Origin: Pseudomonadota bacterium | Lineage (GTDB): Bacteria; Pseudomonadota; Gammaproteobacteria; Pseudomonadales; Pseudohongiellaceae | Direction of reading: 5' to 3' | Length of the DNA stretch: 6,744 bases | Assembly (NCBI GenBank): GCA_022563075.1 | Contig: JADFOC010000150.1 | Location: forward strand, 1 to 6,744 | Notes under the pieces: model-generated | The model's database searches: none | Told to the model about the DNA's origin: nothing | Seen by the model: the letters and a program-made list of their open reading frames with translations, nothing else | Made by a program: the position numbers and the translations under genes | Part shown: in pieces, positions 1-5,977 of the stretch | Position numbering within the stretch: the first letter of the stretch is position 1 | Layout: every line of letters begins with the position of its first letter

Positions 1-658
1 CATTTTCAATCCCGCGTTTCAATAACCGTTTGCTCGCTTGTACCGCCTGAGATGGAAGTGCCGCAAGTTCATGGGCCTTGCCTAACGCATAGTCCATGTA
101 TTGATCTTGCGGTAACACTTCATTCACAATGCCATAGCTGCAGGCTTTGTCTGCGCTAAAACGATCTCCCAGCAACATTAATTCGGCCGCGCGAAGATAA
201 CCTATCTGTCGCGGTAATAAATAGCTGGAGCCGGCTTCGGGACAGACGCCTAAGCGAGTAAAGGGGAGGTGGAGGAAACAATTCTGGGACGCGTAAACCA
301 AATCACAATGCAACAGCATTGTTGTACCGATGCCGATGGCCAGGCCACTAATAGCGGCGATGATTGGTTTGCGGGTTTCATGCAGGGCAAGCATGAAATA
401 AACCGAAGGTCGCTCGCCAGTTGCAGAGTCGTCACCGACAAAGCTATTCACATCATTGCCGCTGGTAAAACAATCGTCAACACCACGAAGGACAATTGCA
501 TTGATTGCAGCAGCATCATCTGCTTGCTTTAAGCCGTCGGCCAGCGCCCGGTACATGCCTGGAAGTAGCGCATTCTTCTTCTCGGGTCGATGAATTTGAA
601 TGACAAAGACTTTGCCGTCGACGCTGTATTTAATGTTCTGGTGTTGTGATTGGATCAT
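1..658 (-). CDS. Enoyl-CoA hydratase/isomerase family protein, probable delta3,delta2-enoyl-CoA isomerase (3' end missing)
   Basis: This gene reads open from ATG at 658-656 to the left edge: 219 complete codons, so perhaps 30-45 C-terminal residues are missing (family about 250-260 aa). The crotonase fold is clear: an N-terminal IHRPEKKNAL strand-turn (res. 22-31), first oxyanion-hole segment SGNDVNSF (66-73), second segment SGLAIGIGTTMLLHCDLVYA (104-123), then LPFTRLGVCPEAGSSYLLPR (131-150). The two glutamates of true hydratases (rat E144 and E164) are absent: Thr and Phe occupy those places. A single Glu141 sits in PEAGSS, where ECI2/Eci1-type isomerases carry their catalytic base. I infer that it shifts 3-enoyl-CoA to trans-2-enoyl-CoA during beta-oxidation of unsaturated acyl chains in the cytoplasm. 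A generic crotonase of another specificity is possible. No good Shine-Dalgarno precedes the ATG; it was chosen because it gives a family-typical N-terminus. The gene is divergent from the transporter at 777. Confidence 0.88.
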   Translation of the reverse strand, partial: MIQSQHQNIKYSVDGKVFVIQIHRPEKKNALLPGMYRALADGLKQADDAAAINAIVLRGVDDCFTSGNDVNSFVGDDSATGERPSVYFMLALHETRKPIIAAISGLAIGIGTTMLLHCDLVYASQNCFLHLPFTRLGVCPEAGSSYLLPRQIGYLRAAELMLLGDRFSADKACSYGIVNEVLPQDQYMDYALGKAHELAALPSQAVQASKRLLKRGIEN

Positions 659-684
659 TGTTTGTTTCTGCGAGCCTGTTACCT

Positions 685-718
685 AACGGCACATTATTCT
701 AGTGGATAAAAGAGTCAA
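685..718 (-). promoter_or_regulatory. Candidate sigma70 promoter for the isomerase gene
   Basis: On the minus strand, TTGACT (718-713) matches the -35 consensus at 5 of 6 bases. It is followed by AT-rich TAGAATAAT (701-693), which offers overlapping -10-like hexamers. The spacing is imperfect: 11 bp to TAGAAT and 14 bp to AATAAT. The implied transcription start near 685 would give a leader of about 27 nt before the ATG at 658. No clear promoter was found for the opposite gene in the same 118-bp gap, only AT-rich TATATT at 757-762 close to its start. Confidence 0.3.
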
Positions 719-776
719 AGTAGAGTAATAAAGGATCAATCCAGTTTTCTATTGGATATATTTAGCGAGTTTTTCC

Positions 777-2117
777 ATGAGTGAAGGATCGAAGTTAGCT
801 GGCTTAGTTAAATCAACAACCCTCATCGAACAGAACGAACAGAAATCAGTTGTGTTGTCGTTCTTGTTGATTTTTATTCTGATGACAGCTTACTACATGC
901 TGCGCCCGGTGCGTGATGCAATGGCCAGTGATTGGAGCAATACTGAAATCAGTGTGCTCTGGAATATTCAATTTTTTCTCAGCCTCAGCTTCGTCGCCAT
1001 CTATGGTGTCGCCGTGTCCAGGATTAATTTTAAGTACCTGGTTCCTGCTGTTTATGCTTTTTTTGCTCTCAGTTTTGTCAGCTTTTACTTTGGTGCGCCT
1101 CTGGTTGAGGATCAGGTATTGCTCGATAAGGGATTTTATCTTTGGGTAAGCCTGTTCAGTCTGTTTCATGTGTCGGTGTTTTGGAGCCTGATGGCAGATT
1201 TGTATAATAAAGAGCAATCGAAACGTCTGTTTGGATTTATCTACATGGGTGCCAGTGCCGGCGCCATCGCAGGGCCGCTGGTCGCCGCGGTTATCGTTCG
1301 AAGCATAGGTTCTGAAACATTGATGCTATCCGCATCTCTCATGCTGCTAATTCCACTGCCAGTGGTTATGTATTTGCAGCATTTAAAAGGAACCGAATTG
1401 CACAATGTTCAGATCGCCGCTGATCTTTCTGCAGTGAAGATTGGTGGCAATCCCCTGGCCGGATTCAAACAGTTTATTACCAGCCCTTACTTAATTGGCA
1501 TCGCTGTTTTTATCTTGCTGTATACAGCGATTGGCTCTTTTGCCTATTTTGAACAAACCAATTTATTACGTGATTTCGATCGCGATCGACGCACGGAAAT
1601 ATTGGCGCTGTTAGCCCTGGTGGTAAACGTGTTGACGTTTAGCCTCGGGTTTTTCGCCACCAGCCGGCTGGCCACTCGCATAGGCATGCCCTTCACCTTG
1701 GCGCTGGTGCCGGCCTTCATGTGTGCGGCATTGTTGATTCTGGCGTTCGCGCCAATACTGACCGTGTTACTGGCCCTGCAAGTAGCCAGACAAGCGGGAA
1801 ACTATGGCATCACCAAACCGGCTAGAGAGATGCTGTTTACTGCTGTTTCTCGTGAAACCCGCTTCAAAGCGAAACCCGTGGTGGATGTGGTGATCTATCG
1901 AGGAGGTGATGCTCTGTGGTCGTCTGCGTTTGCACTACTGACAGATGGTCTGGGATTTGGCATTGCTGCCATGGCAGCCATCGGCGCTGGCATCGCGCTG
2001 TGTTGGACGGCTACCGGTGCGGTGCTGGGATCAGTTTTTACCAAACGCGATGTCGCCGAAAATATTACTGTAGAAGCTAGAAATTCAGGAGCGGCGACTG
2101 AATTTTCGCCAAACTAA
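777..2117 (+). CDS. ATP/ADP-translocase-like (NTT/Tlc-related) MFS-type membrane transporter
   Basis: This 446-aa polytopic inner-membrane protein has about 11-12 predicted membrane segments, roughly at residues 24-43, 59-80, 87-106, 119-141, 151-174, 180-200, 237-258, 274-295, 304-325, 326-338 and 380-412. Two traits point to the NTP/NDP-exchanger-like branch. First is YYMLRPVRDAMA (39-50) after the first helix. Second is the C-terminal block NYGITKPAREMLFTAVSRET (342-361), KAKPVVDVVIYRGGDALW (364-381). Characterised relatives are ATP/ADP and nucleotide transporters of intracellular bacteria and plastids. Free-living proteobacteria carry shorter, divergent homologues of unknown substrate, so nucleotide exchange should not be assumed here. 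The hydrophilic loop 259-273 is rich in Asp and Arg. The start codon is the only ATG before the first helix; the frame is open back to a stop at 729-731 but holds no other ATG. The Shine-Dalgarno is weak (GCGAG, 7 nt upstream). The 148-bp gap before the next gene suggests a single-gene unit. Confidence 0.8.
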   Translation: MSEGSKLAGLVKSTTLIEQNEQKSVVLSFLLIFILMTAYYMLRPVRDAMASDWSNTEISVLWNIQFFLSLSFVAIYGVAVSRINFKYLVPAVYAFFALSFVSFYFGAPLVEDQVLLDKGFYLWVSLFSLFHVSVFWSLMADLYNKEQSKRLFGFIYMGASAGAIAGPLVAAVIVRSIGSETLMLSASLMLLIPLPVVMYLQHLKGTELHNVQIAADLSAVKIGGNPLAGFKQFITSPYLIGIAVFILLYTAIGSFAYFEQTNLLRDFDRDRRTEILALLALVVNVLTFSLGFFATSRLATRIGMPFTLALVPAFMCAALLILAFAPILTVLLALQVARQAGNYGITKPAREMLFTAVSRETRFKAKPVVDVVIYRGGDALWSSAFALLTDGLGFGIAAMAAIGAGIALCWTATGAVLGSVFTKRDVAENITVEARNSGAATEFSPN

Positions 2118-2224
2118 ACTTCGCGATCTCGCCAGTAACCCTTGTCACTATCGCCTCTCAAACCATGCATCGGTATTCGCTAATCAGTCGGCCTTGGAAT
2201 CCGGTAAAAGCAAAGTCGACAAAG

Positions 2225-2233
2225 TGATAGAAT
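2225..2233 (+). promoter_or_regulatory. Extended -10-type promoter candidate for the fumarase gene
   Basis: TGATAGAAT reads as TGn followed by TAGAAT, 5 of 6 to the -10 consensus with the extended-10 dinucleotide. No recognisable -35 lies 16-18 bp upstream, which extended -10 promoters tolerate. The predicted start near 2240 would give a leader of about 26 nt. The rest of 2118-2265 shows no convincing terminator for the upstream transporter gene. Confidence 0.35.
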
Positions 2234-2265
2234 AGCTCGTTCAAATTCCCCGGGATTATGCGGCC

Positions 2266-3792
2266 ATGACTTTAATCTGCAACGAACATGTGATTCAAAG
2301 CGTGGCTGACGCCTTGCAGTATATTTCTTATTACCATCCGCTGGATTTTGTCAAAGCAGTCCATGAAGCTTATGAGAAAGAAGAATCGCCTGCCGCCAAG
2401 GATGCGATGGCCCAAATTCTCATCAATTCTCGTCTCTGCGCGGAAGGCAAACGCCCAATCTGTCAGGACACGGGAATTGTATGTGTTTTTCTCAAGATTG
2501 GCATGGATGTGCAATGGGAAGGCGACATGACTCCGGCGGAGATGGTCAATGAAGGGGTGCGACGAGCCTATCTGTTGCCGGATAATGTGTTGCGAGCCTC
2601 TATTCTCTCCGATCCAGCCGGATCCAGAAAAAATACCAAAGACAATACTCCGGCAGTCATTCACACCGAGTTGGTTCCTGGGTCTAAGATCGAAGTGAAA
2701 TTAGCCGCCAAAGGGGGCGGCTCCGAGAATAAGGCAAAATTAGTCATGCTTAATCCCAGCGACAACGTTGCCGACTGGGTTGAACAGACCCTGCCAACGA
2801 TGGGAGCCGGTTGGTGCCCCCCTGGGATGCTGGGGATTGGTATTGGTGGCAGTGCCGAGAAAGCCATGGTGATGGCCAAGGAAGCTTTGATGGAGCCCAT
2901 CGATATTCATGAACTGCGGAAGCGAGGACCGGCCAGCTCGATCGATGAATTGCGCCTCGAAATCATGGATAGAGTCAATGCGCTGGGGATAGGCGCGCAA
3001 GGCCTGGGTGGGCTCACCACGGTGTTGGATGTGAAGATCCTGGATTATCCGACCCATGCGGCGTCTTTGCCGGTGGCTATGATTCCAAATTGTGCAGCCA
3101 CTCGACACGCGCATTTCACCCTGGACGGCAGTGGTGTGGCCGAGCTAACCCCGCCGAGCCTGGATCAGTGGCCGCAGATCACCTGGGACGTGGGGCCAAG
3201 AGCCAGAAAGGTAGATCTGAACTCGGTCACCAAGGAGGATCTTGTTAACTGGCAGCCGGGAGAAACACTGCTGTTATCGGGAACCATGTTGACTGGCCGC
3301 GATGCGGCTCACAAACGCCTGTTGAGTATGCTGGAAAAGGGAGAAGGATTACCCCCGGGAGTAGATTTTAAAAATAAATTCATCTATTACGTGGGGCCGG
3401 TGGATCCAGTGCGCGATGAAGTGATTGGTCCCGCCGGACCTACCACGGCGACGCGTATGGATAAGTTTACCGATGCACTGCTTGAGAAAACCGGCATTAT
3501 TGGAATGATAGGTAAAGCTGAGCGCGGCCAACTTGGCATCGATGCAATCAAGAAGCATGGCGCGGTATACTTAATGGCAGTGGGAGGCGCTGCCTATTTA
3601 GTATCGAAAGCAATTCGCCGGGCAAAGATTGTGGCGTTTGAAGATCTGGGTATGGAAGCAATCCACGAATTTGAGGTAGAGGAAATGCCGGTGACGGTGG
3701 CAGTCGATGTTAACGGCACTTCTGTGCATCAGACGGGCCCGGCCATCTGGAAGCAACGCATTGCCGAACAGCATGCAATTGAAGTAACTTGA
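2266..3792 (+). CDS. fumA: Class I fumarate hydratase, single-chain, [4Fe-4S]-dependent
   Basis: This cytoplasmic TCA-cycle enzyme interconverts fumarate and L-malate. The 508-aa product joins both domains of class I fumarase in one chain: an N-terminal alpha domain (about 10-285) and a C-terminal beta domain (about 300-495). Three cysteines fit the cluster ligands: Cys66 (PICQDTG), Cys184 (GAGWCPPG) and Cys276 (PNCAATRH). Their spacing of 118 and 92 residues is close to E. coli FumA Cys105/224/318. Other signature segments are AKGGGSENK (148-156), GIGIGGSAEKAM (190-201), GLGGLTTVLDVK (246-257), GPTTATRMD (391-399; Thr393 and Arg397 match substrate-contact residues of the Leishmania enzyme) and Lys417 in IGKAERG. 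Length matches pseudomonad-type class I fumarases (about 507 aa). Related tartrate dehydratases share the fold, but continuous two-domain collinearity favours fumarase. The start gives a family-typical N-terminus (QSVADALQYISYYHP); no clear Shine-Dalgarno precedes it. The exposed cluster implies sensitivity to oxidants. Confidence 0.96.
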   Translation: MTLICNEHVIQSVADALQYISYYHPLDFVKAVHEAYEKEESPAAKDAMAQILINSRLCAEGKRPICQDTGIVCVFLKIGMDVQWEGDMTPAEMVNEGVRRAYLLPDNVLRASILSDPAGSRKNTKDNTPAVIHTELVPGSKIEVKLAAKGGGSENKAKLVMLNPSDNVADWVEQTLPTMGAGWCPPGMLGIGIGGSAEKAMVMAKEALMEPIDIHELRKRGPASSIDELRLEIMDRVNALGIGAQGLGGLTTVLDVKILDYPTHAASLPVAMIPNCAATRHAHFTLDGSGVAELTPPSLDQWPQITWDVGPRARKVDLNSVTKEDLVNWQPGETLLLSGTMLTGRDAAHKRLLSMLEKGEGLPPGVDFKNKFIYYVGPVDPVRDEVIGPAGPTTATRMDKFTDALLEKTGIIGMIGKAERGQLGIDAIKKHGAVYLMAVGGAAYLVSKAIRRAKIVAFEDLGMEAIHEFEVEEMPVTVAVDVNGTSVHQTGPAIWKQRIAEQHAIEVT

Positions 3793-3811
3793 ACCGGAAG
3801 TAAATGAACCA

Positions 3812-5737
3812 TCAGTCGCACATGTCTGCGTAGCTATTCGCCAAGACTAATGAAATCTCCGGAGTAATGCCTGCGATACTGATTTTGTCGGTGGAAAGCT
3901 CGATTGATTCACTGCCCAGGACATTGTGATCAAACTTGTAGATGGTGGAGTTTATGCCTTCTATAGCCGCCGCGTCATAGCCGGCAGAATTTTCCTGGAC
4001 CGCTTCGTTTCGTTTTTTATATTTTTTAAGGCTAGCCGTGCCATGCCTTTTCCGCAGCATTTGTTCGACGATGTGCGGGGCTAACACAGAGGCGCTGGCG
4101 TTGTTACCCCCAAAGCCTTTGGAATTGAGTATCACCGCGTCCATGCCCTGCTTGCCTACTTCCTTATGCTGTAATAGAAACTCCAAGTTTTCCTGATGCA
4201 CGTCATCGGCGATTGCATCCACGGTTAAAATCCCAGGAATGAAACCATGTGCCCAAACCCCCAGGCTCGCTGCCAGCTGATCTCCAGAAGAGGAGGCGAG
4301 TGAGTGTCCCACGTACGATTTGATGGCGGCCACCGGCCAGGCATCGATTGAAAAAGTCTCAGCAATTCGATTGATGATATGCGATTCTGTCTGCCGATTT
4401 TGCAGAGTGCCGGTGCCGTGTGCCTGAATAAAACTGCGCCGTTTCAATGCTTCATCACCGATGACGTTCCTGGTGGCAGCGACAGCTTTAGCCAACGAGA
4501 TATAGTTACCGAGACCGGGACTGGCGATCGATTTCTTGAAGCCATCTGCGTTAATAAACACTTCATTGACGGCGCCGTAAATATTCGCTCCCAAATCCAG
4601 TGCCAGTTCATCATCGAAAAGGATAATGCACTGCGCAGACTCGGCCAAAGTAAAGCCCGTATTGAATCCAAAAGGTCTGCAAGCGCGCCGAAAATCAGGC
4701 GCTTGGTGGGCATCTAGTGACTCTAACTTACGCAAAGAAGCGTCATCCGCCAACGCTCCCATGGTGGCGAAGCCATCAAATATTTCCGGGACTAAAGGTG
4801 CTTCACTGGTACCGACGATAACCACGCGGTGGCTCCCCGATTGAATGTCTCGAATTCCCTGTCGCAGGTTGTATAAGAATGTGGCGCAGGCGGCGACATT
4901 GGTACCGGTTGTCCCTAAATTGCCTAGCAGGTAAGCATTAATAAAATCGGCGGGCATTTCTGCATAGCCAAGGGGAAGTTGCTTCGAGCTTACTTTCCTG
5001 CCCAGTAACCTGGCCTGCAGCATGCCTCCGTTACCGTTGTAATCTAATTGACTCAAGCCACTGCCGACATAGACACTGATTTGATCGGGAGCCACTCTTT
5101 GCTTAATAGTTTCCCAATCGATGCCGAGGGAGTTAATCGCATCCGACGCCGCAAAAACTGTCAACTGCAATCCTCTGGGGTGATTTCGTGATGGATAAAG
5201 CGTGGCAGGGTCGAACCCGGTAGGCAGTTGGCCTGCGCTATTTACTGCTGCTTGGCGATAACACCGAAGTAGCACATCGAAGTTTTTAGCGGCACTGACT
5301 TTAAGACACCCTTCCTTGTTGCTGGGACTGTCGCTGACGGACCAACCTTCAGGCAAGGGATCTGGCAGGTGTTTCTTGCGTAGTTCGAATTCAAGAGTAC
5401 CTCCATTGACAGCGGCTAGACTGGCGCGCCGGTGAAAGAGCAGGTGTGCTGGGTCGAACAGATTTTGCTCTACCTGCCGGATCAAACTGCCTTGCCGCAG
5501 AGAAGGAGCTATTTCAGTTAAATAGGTATCGAAATTGACGGATTCACCGAGTCCGTTTAGCCATCTATCCTCACGCCGCTGCAGTTGCCCGGTCAGTGCC
5601 GCCAGGCTGGCAAGTGTCTGTGTGGCTTGCTCCTGCGGCAGGGAATCAATGATCATGCGCCGATAGGCATGATGACCGGAACTGCGTCCTGCTGCATTGA
5701 TACCGCCAAATCCTGCTATCACCGGGAGTCTTGCCAT
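3812..5737 (-). CDS. fabY: FabY-type 3-oxoacyl-ACP synthase (fatty acid synthesis initiation)
   Basis: This complete 641-aa ketosynthase closely resembles, from memory, P. aeruginosa FabY (PA5174, about 634 aa). In that species FabY condenses acetyl-CoA with malonyl-ACP to start type II fatty acid synthesis, taking the place of FabH. The N-terminus LPVIAGFGGINAAGRSS (4-20) and an extra region to about residue 165 are family-specific and absent from FabB/FabF. The thiolase-fold core carries the Cys-His-His triad: Cys284 in AACATFLYN, His440 in QAHGTGT and His478 in KSYVGHSLA, with Lys473 beside it. The glycine-rich KGFGGNN lies at 540-546. A C-terminal tail after about 555, starting EQMLRKRHG, is also FabY-like. 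Residues 40-165 are the most divergent part. The ATG is preceded by TAAGG (5748-5744 on the minus strand) with a 6-nt spacer, a good ribosome binding site. The gene converges on the fumarase gene and has its own regulatory region. A secondary-metabolite ketosynthase is unlikely given the full-length match and the lack of ACP or reductase partners. Confidence 0.93.
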   Translation of the reverse strand: MARLPVIAGFGGINAAGRSSGHHAYRRMIIDSLPQEQATQTLASLAALTGQLQRREDRWLNGLGESVNFDTYLTEIAPSLRQGSLIRQVEQNLFDPAHLLFHRRASLAAVNGGTLEFELRKKHLPDPLPEGWSVSDSPSNKEGCLKVSAAKNFDVLLRCYRQAAVNSAGQLPTGFDPATLYPSRNHPRGLQLTVFAASDAINSLGIDWETIKQRVAPDQISVYVGSGLSQLDYNGNGGMLQARLLGRKVSSKQLPLGYAEMPADFINAYLLGNLGTTGTNVAACATFLYNLRQGIRDIQSGSHRVVIVGTSEAPLVPEIFDGFATMGALADDASLRKLESLDAHQAPDFRRACRPFGFNTGFTLAESAQCIILFDDELALDLGANIYGAVNEVFINADGFKKSIASPGLGNYISLAKAVAATRNVIGDEALKRRSFIQAHGTGTLQNRQTESHIINRIAETFSIDAWPVAAIKSYVGHSLASSSGDQLAASLGVWAHGFIPGILTVDAIADDVHQENLEFLLQHKEVGKQGMDAVILNSKGFGGNNASASVLAPHIVEQMLRKRHGTASLKKYKKRNEAVQENSAGYDAAAIEGINSTIYKFDHNVLGSESIELSTDKISIAGITPEISLVLANSYADMCD

Positions 5738-5761
5738 GATGCGCCTTACTTTACCCCTAAG

Positions 5762-5795
5762 TTGCTAGGACTATAGTCAGATAGGCCTTTAGCAA
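5762..5795 (-). promoter_or_regulatory. fabY promoter candidate with embedded palindromic operator-like site
   Basis: GACTATAGTC (5769-5778) is a perfect 10-bp palindrome. It is flanked by the inverted arms TTGCTA (5762-5767) and TAGCAA (5790-5795). On the minus strand the palindrome contains TATAGT (5775-5770), 5 of 6 to the -10 consensus, placed to give a leader of about 27 nt before the fabY ATG. The best -35-like hexamer, TTGCTA (5795-5790), is only 14 bp upstream, too close for a standard sigma70 promoter. A promoter overlapped by a repressor site is one reading; chance symmetry cannot be excluded. Confidence 0.35.
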
Positions 5796-5800
5796 GTTAG

Positions 5801-5834
5801 GTCATATTAGACACAAAATATGGCATATAAGACA
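5801..5834. repeat. 13-bp imperfect direct repeat with a 21-bp period
   Basis: GTCATATTAGACA (5801-5813) and GGCATATAAGACA (5822-5834) agree at 11 of 13 bases. Their starts are 21 bp apart, two helical turns, so both copies face the same side of the DNA. A related TTAGGTC lies at 5797-5803, 10 bp before the TTAGACA of the first copy. Counted from the proposed fabY start, the repeats lie about 38-71 bp upstream, where activators usually bind. No regulator is assigned. Confidence 0.4.
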
Positions 5835-5853
5835 GCGAGATGCATCCCCCGGG

Positions 5854-5890
5854 CAATTATTGAGCAACTGGATCGAGGTCGCGATAATTG
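5854..5890. repeat. Spaced inverted repeat CAATTAT / ATAATTG
   Basis: CAATTAT (5854-5860) and ATAATTG (5884-5890) are exact 7-bp reverse complements separated by 23 bp; their centres are 30 bp apart, about three helical turns. The left arm is part of CAATTATTG, itself symmetric around its middle base. The arms are AT-rich, so chance occurrence is plausible. It sits between the fabY and MBL-hydrolase genes, 88-124 bp upstream of the latter, and could serve either. Confidence 0.3.
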
Positions 5891-5911
5891 ATCTGAGTCT
5901 TCTGTTAGAGC

Positions 5912-5940
5912 TTGCATAAACCCGACACCCCACATAGCAT
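5912..5940 (+). promoter_or_regulatory. Weak promoter candidate for the MBL-fold hydrolase
   Basis: TTGCAT (5912-5917) and TAGCAT (5935-5940) are separated by exactly 17 bp, matching consensus at 3 and 4 of 6 bases. A start near 5947 would give a leader of about 31 nt. A competing -10-like CATAAT at 5953-5958 has no matching -35 and would place the start very close to the ribosome binding site. Confidence 0.25.
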
Positions 5941-5967
5941 TGCCAGCTATCCCATAATAAAAACCGC

Positions 5968-5973
5968 AGGAAG
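5968..5973 (+). promoter_or_regulatory. Ribosome binding site of the MBL-fold hydrolase
   Basis: AGGAAG lies 4 nt upstream of the ATG at 5978 (6 nt counted from AGGA). It is the clearest Shine-Dalgarno in the window. It fixes the start just ahead of a signal peptide. Confidence 0.7.
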
Positions 5974-5977
5974 TGTC

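Noticed and set aside
269..532. Plus-strand open frame of 87 codons, and the minus-strand frame at 250-441
   Set aside because: Both lie inside the minus-strand crotonase gene in other frames; the crotonase frame shows clear family motifs, and these proteins resemble nothing.
1576..1589. Perfect 14-bp palindrome TCGATCGCGATCGA inside the transporter gene
   Set aside because: It encodes the charged Phe-Asp-Arg-Asp-Arg loop; alternating GAT/CGC/CGA codons for Asp and Arg produce such symmetry, so no regulatory role is supported.
2118..2160. GCGATCTCGC inverted repeat after the transporter stop, considered as a terminator
   Set aside because: The GCGA/TCGC arms leave only a 2-nt loop, and no T-tract follows, so it cannot act as an intrinsic terminator.
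2661..3114. Minus-strand open frames opposite the fumarase gene
   Set aside because: They are shadows of a strongly conserved coding sequence, with no recognisable domain and no ribosome binding site considered convincing.
4379..4844. Open frames on both strands inside fabY
   Set aside because: They overlap the FabY catalytic core, whose frame carries the conserved triad; the alternatives are chance frames.
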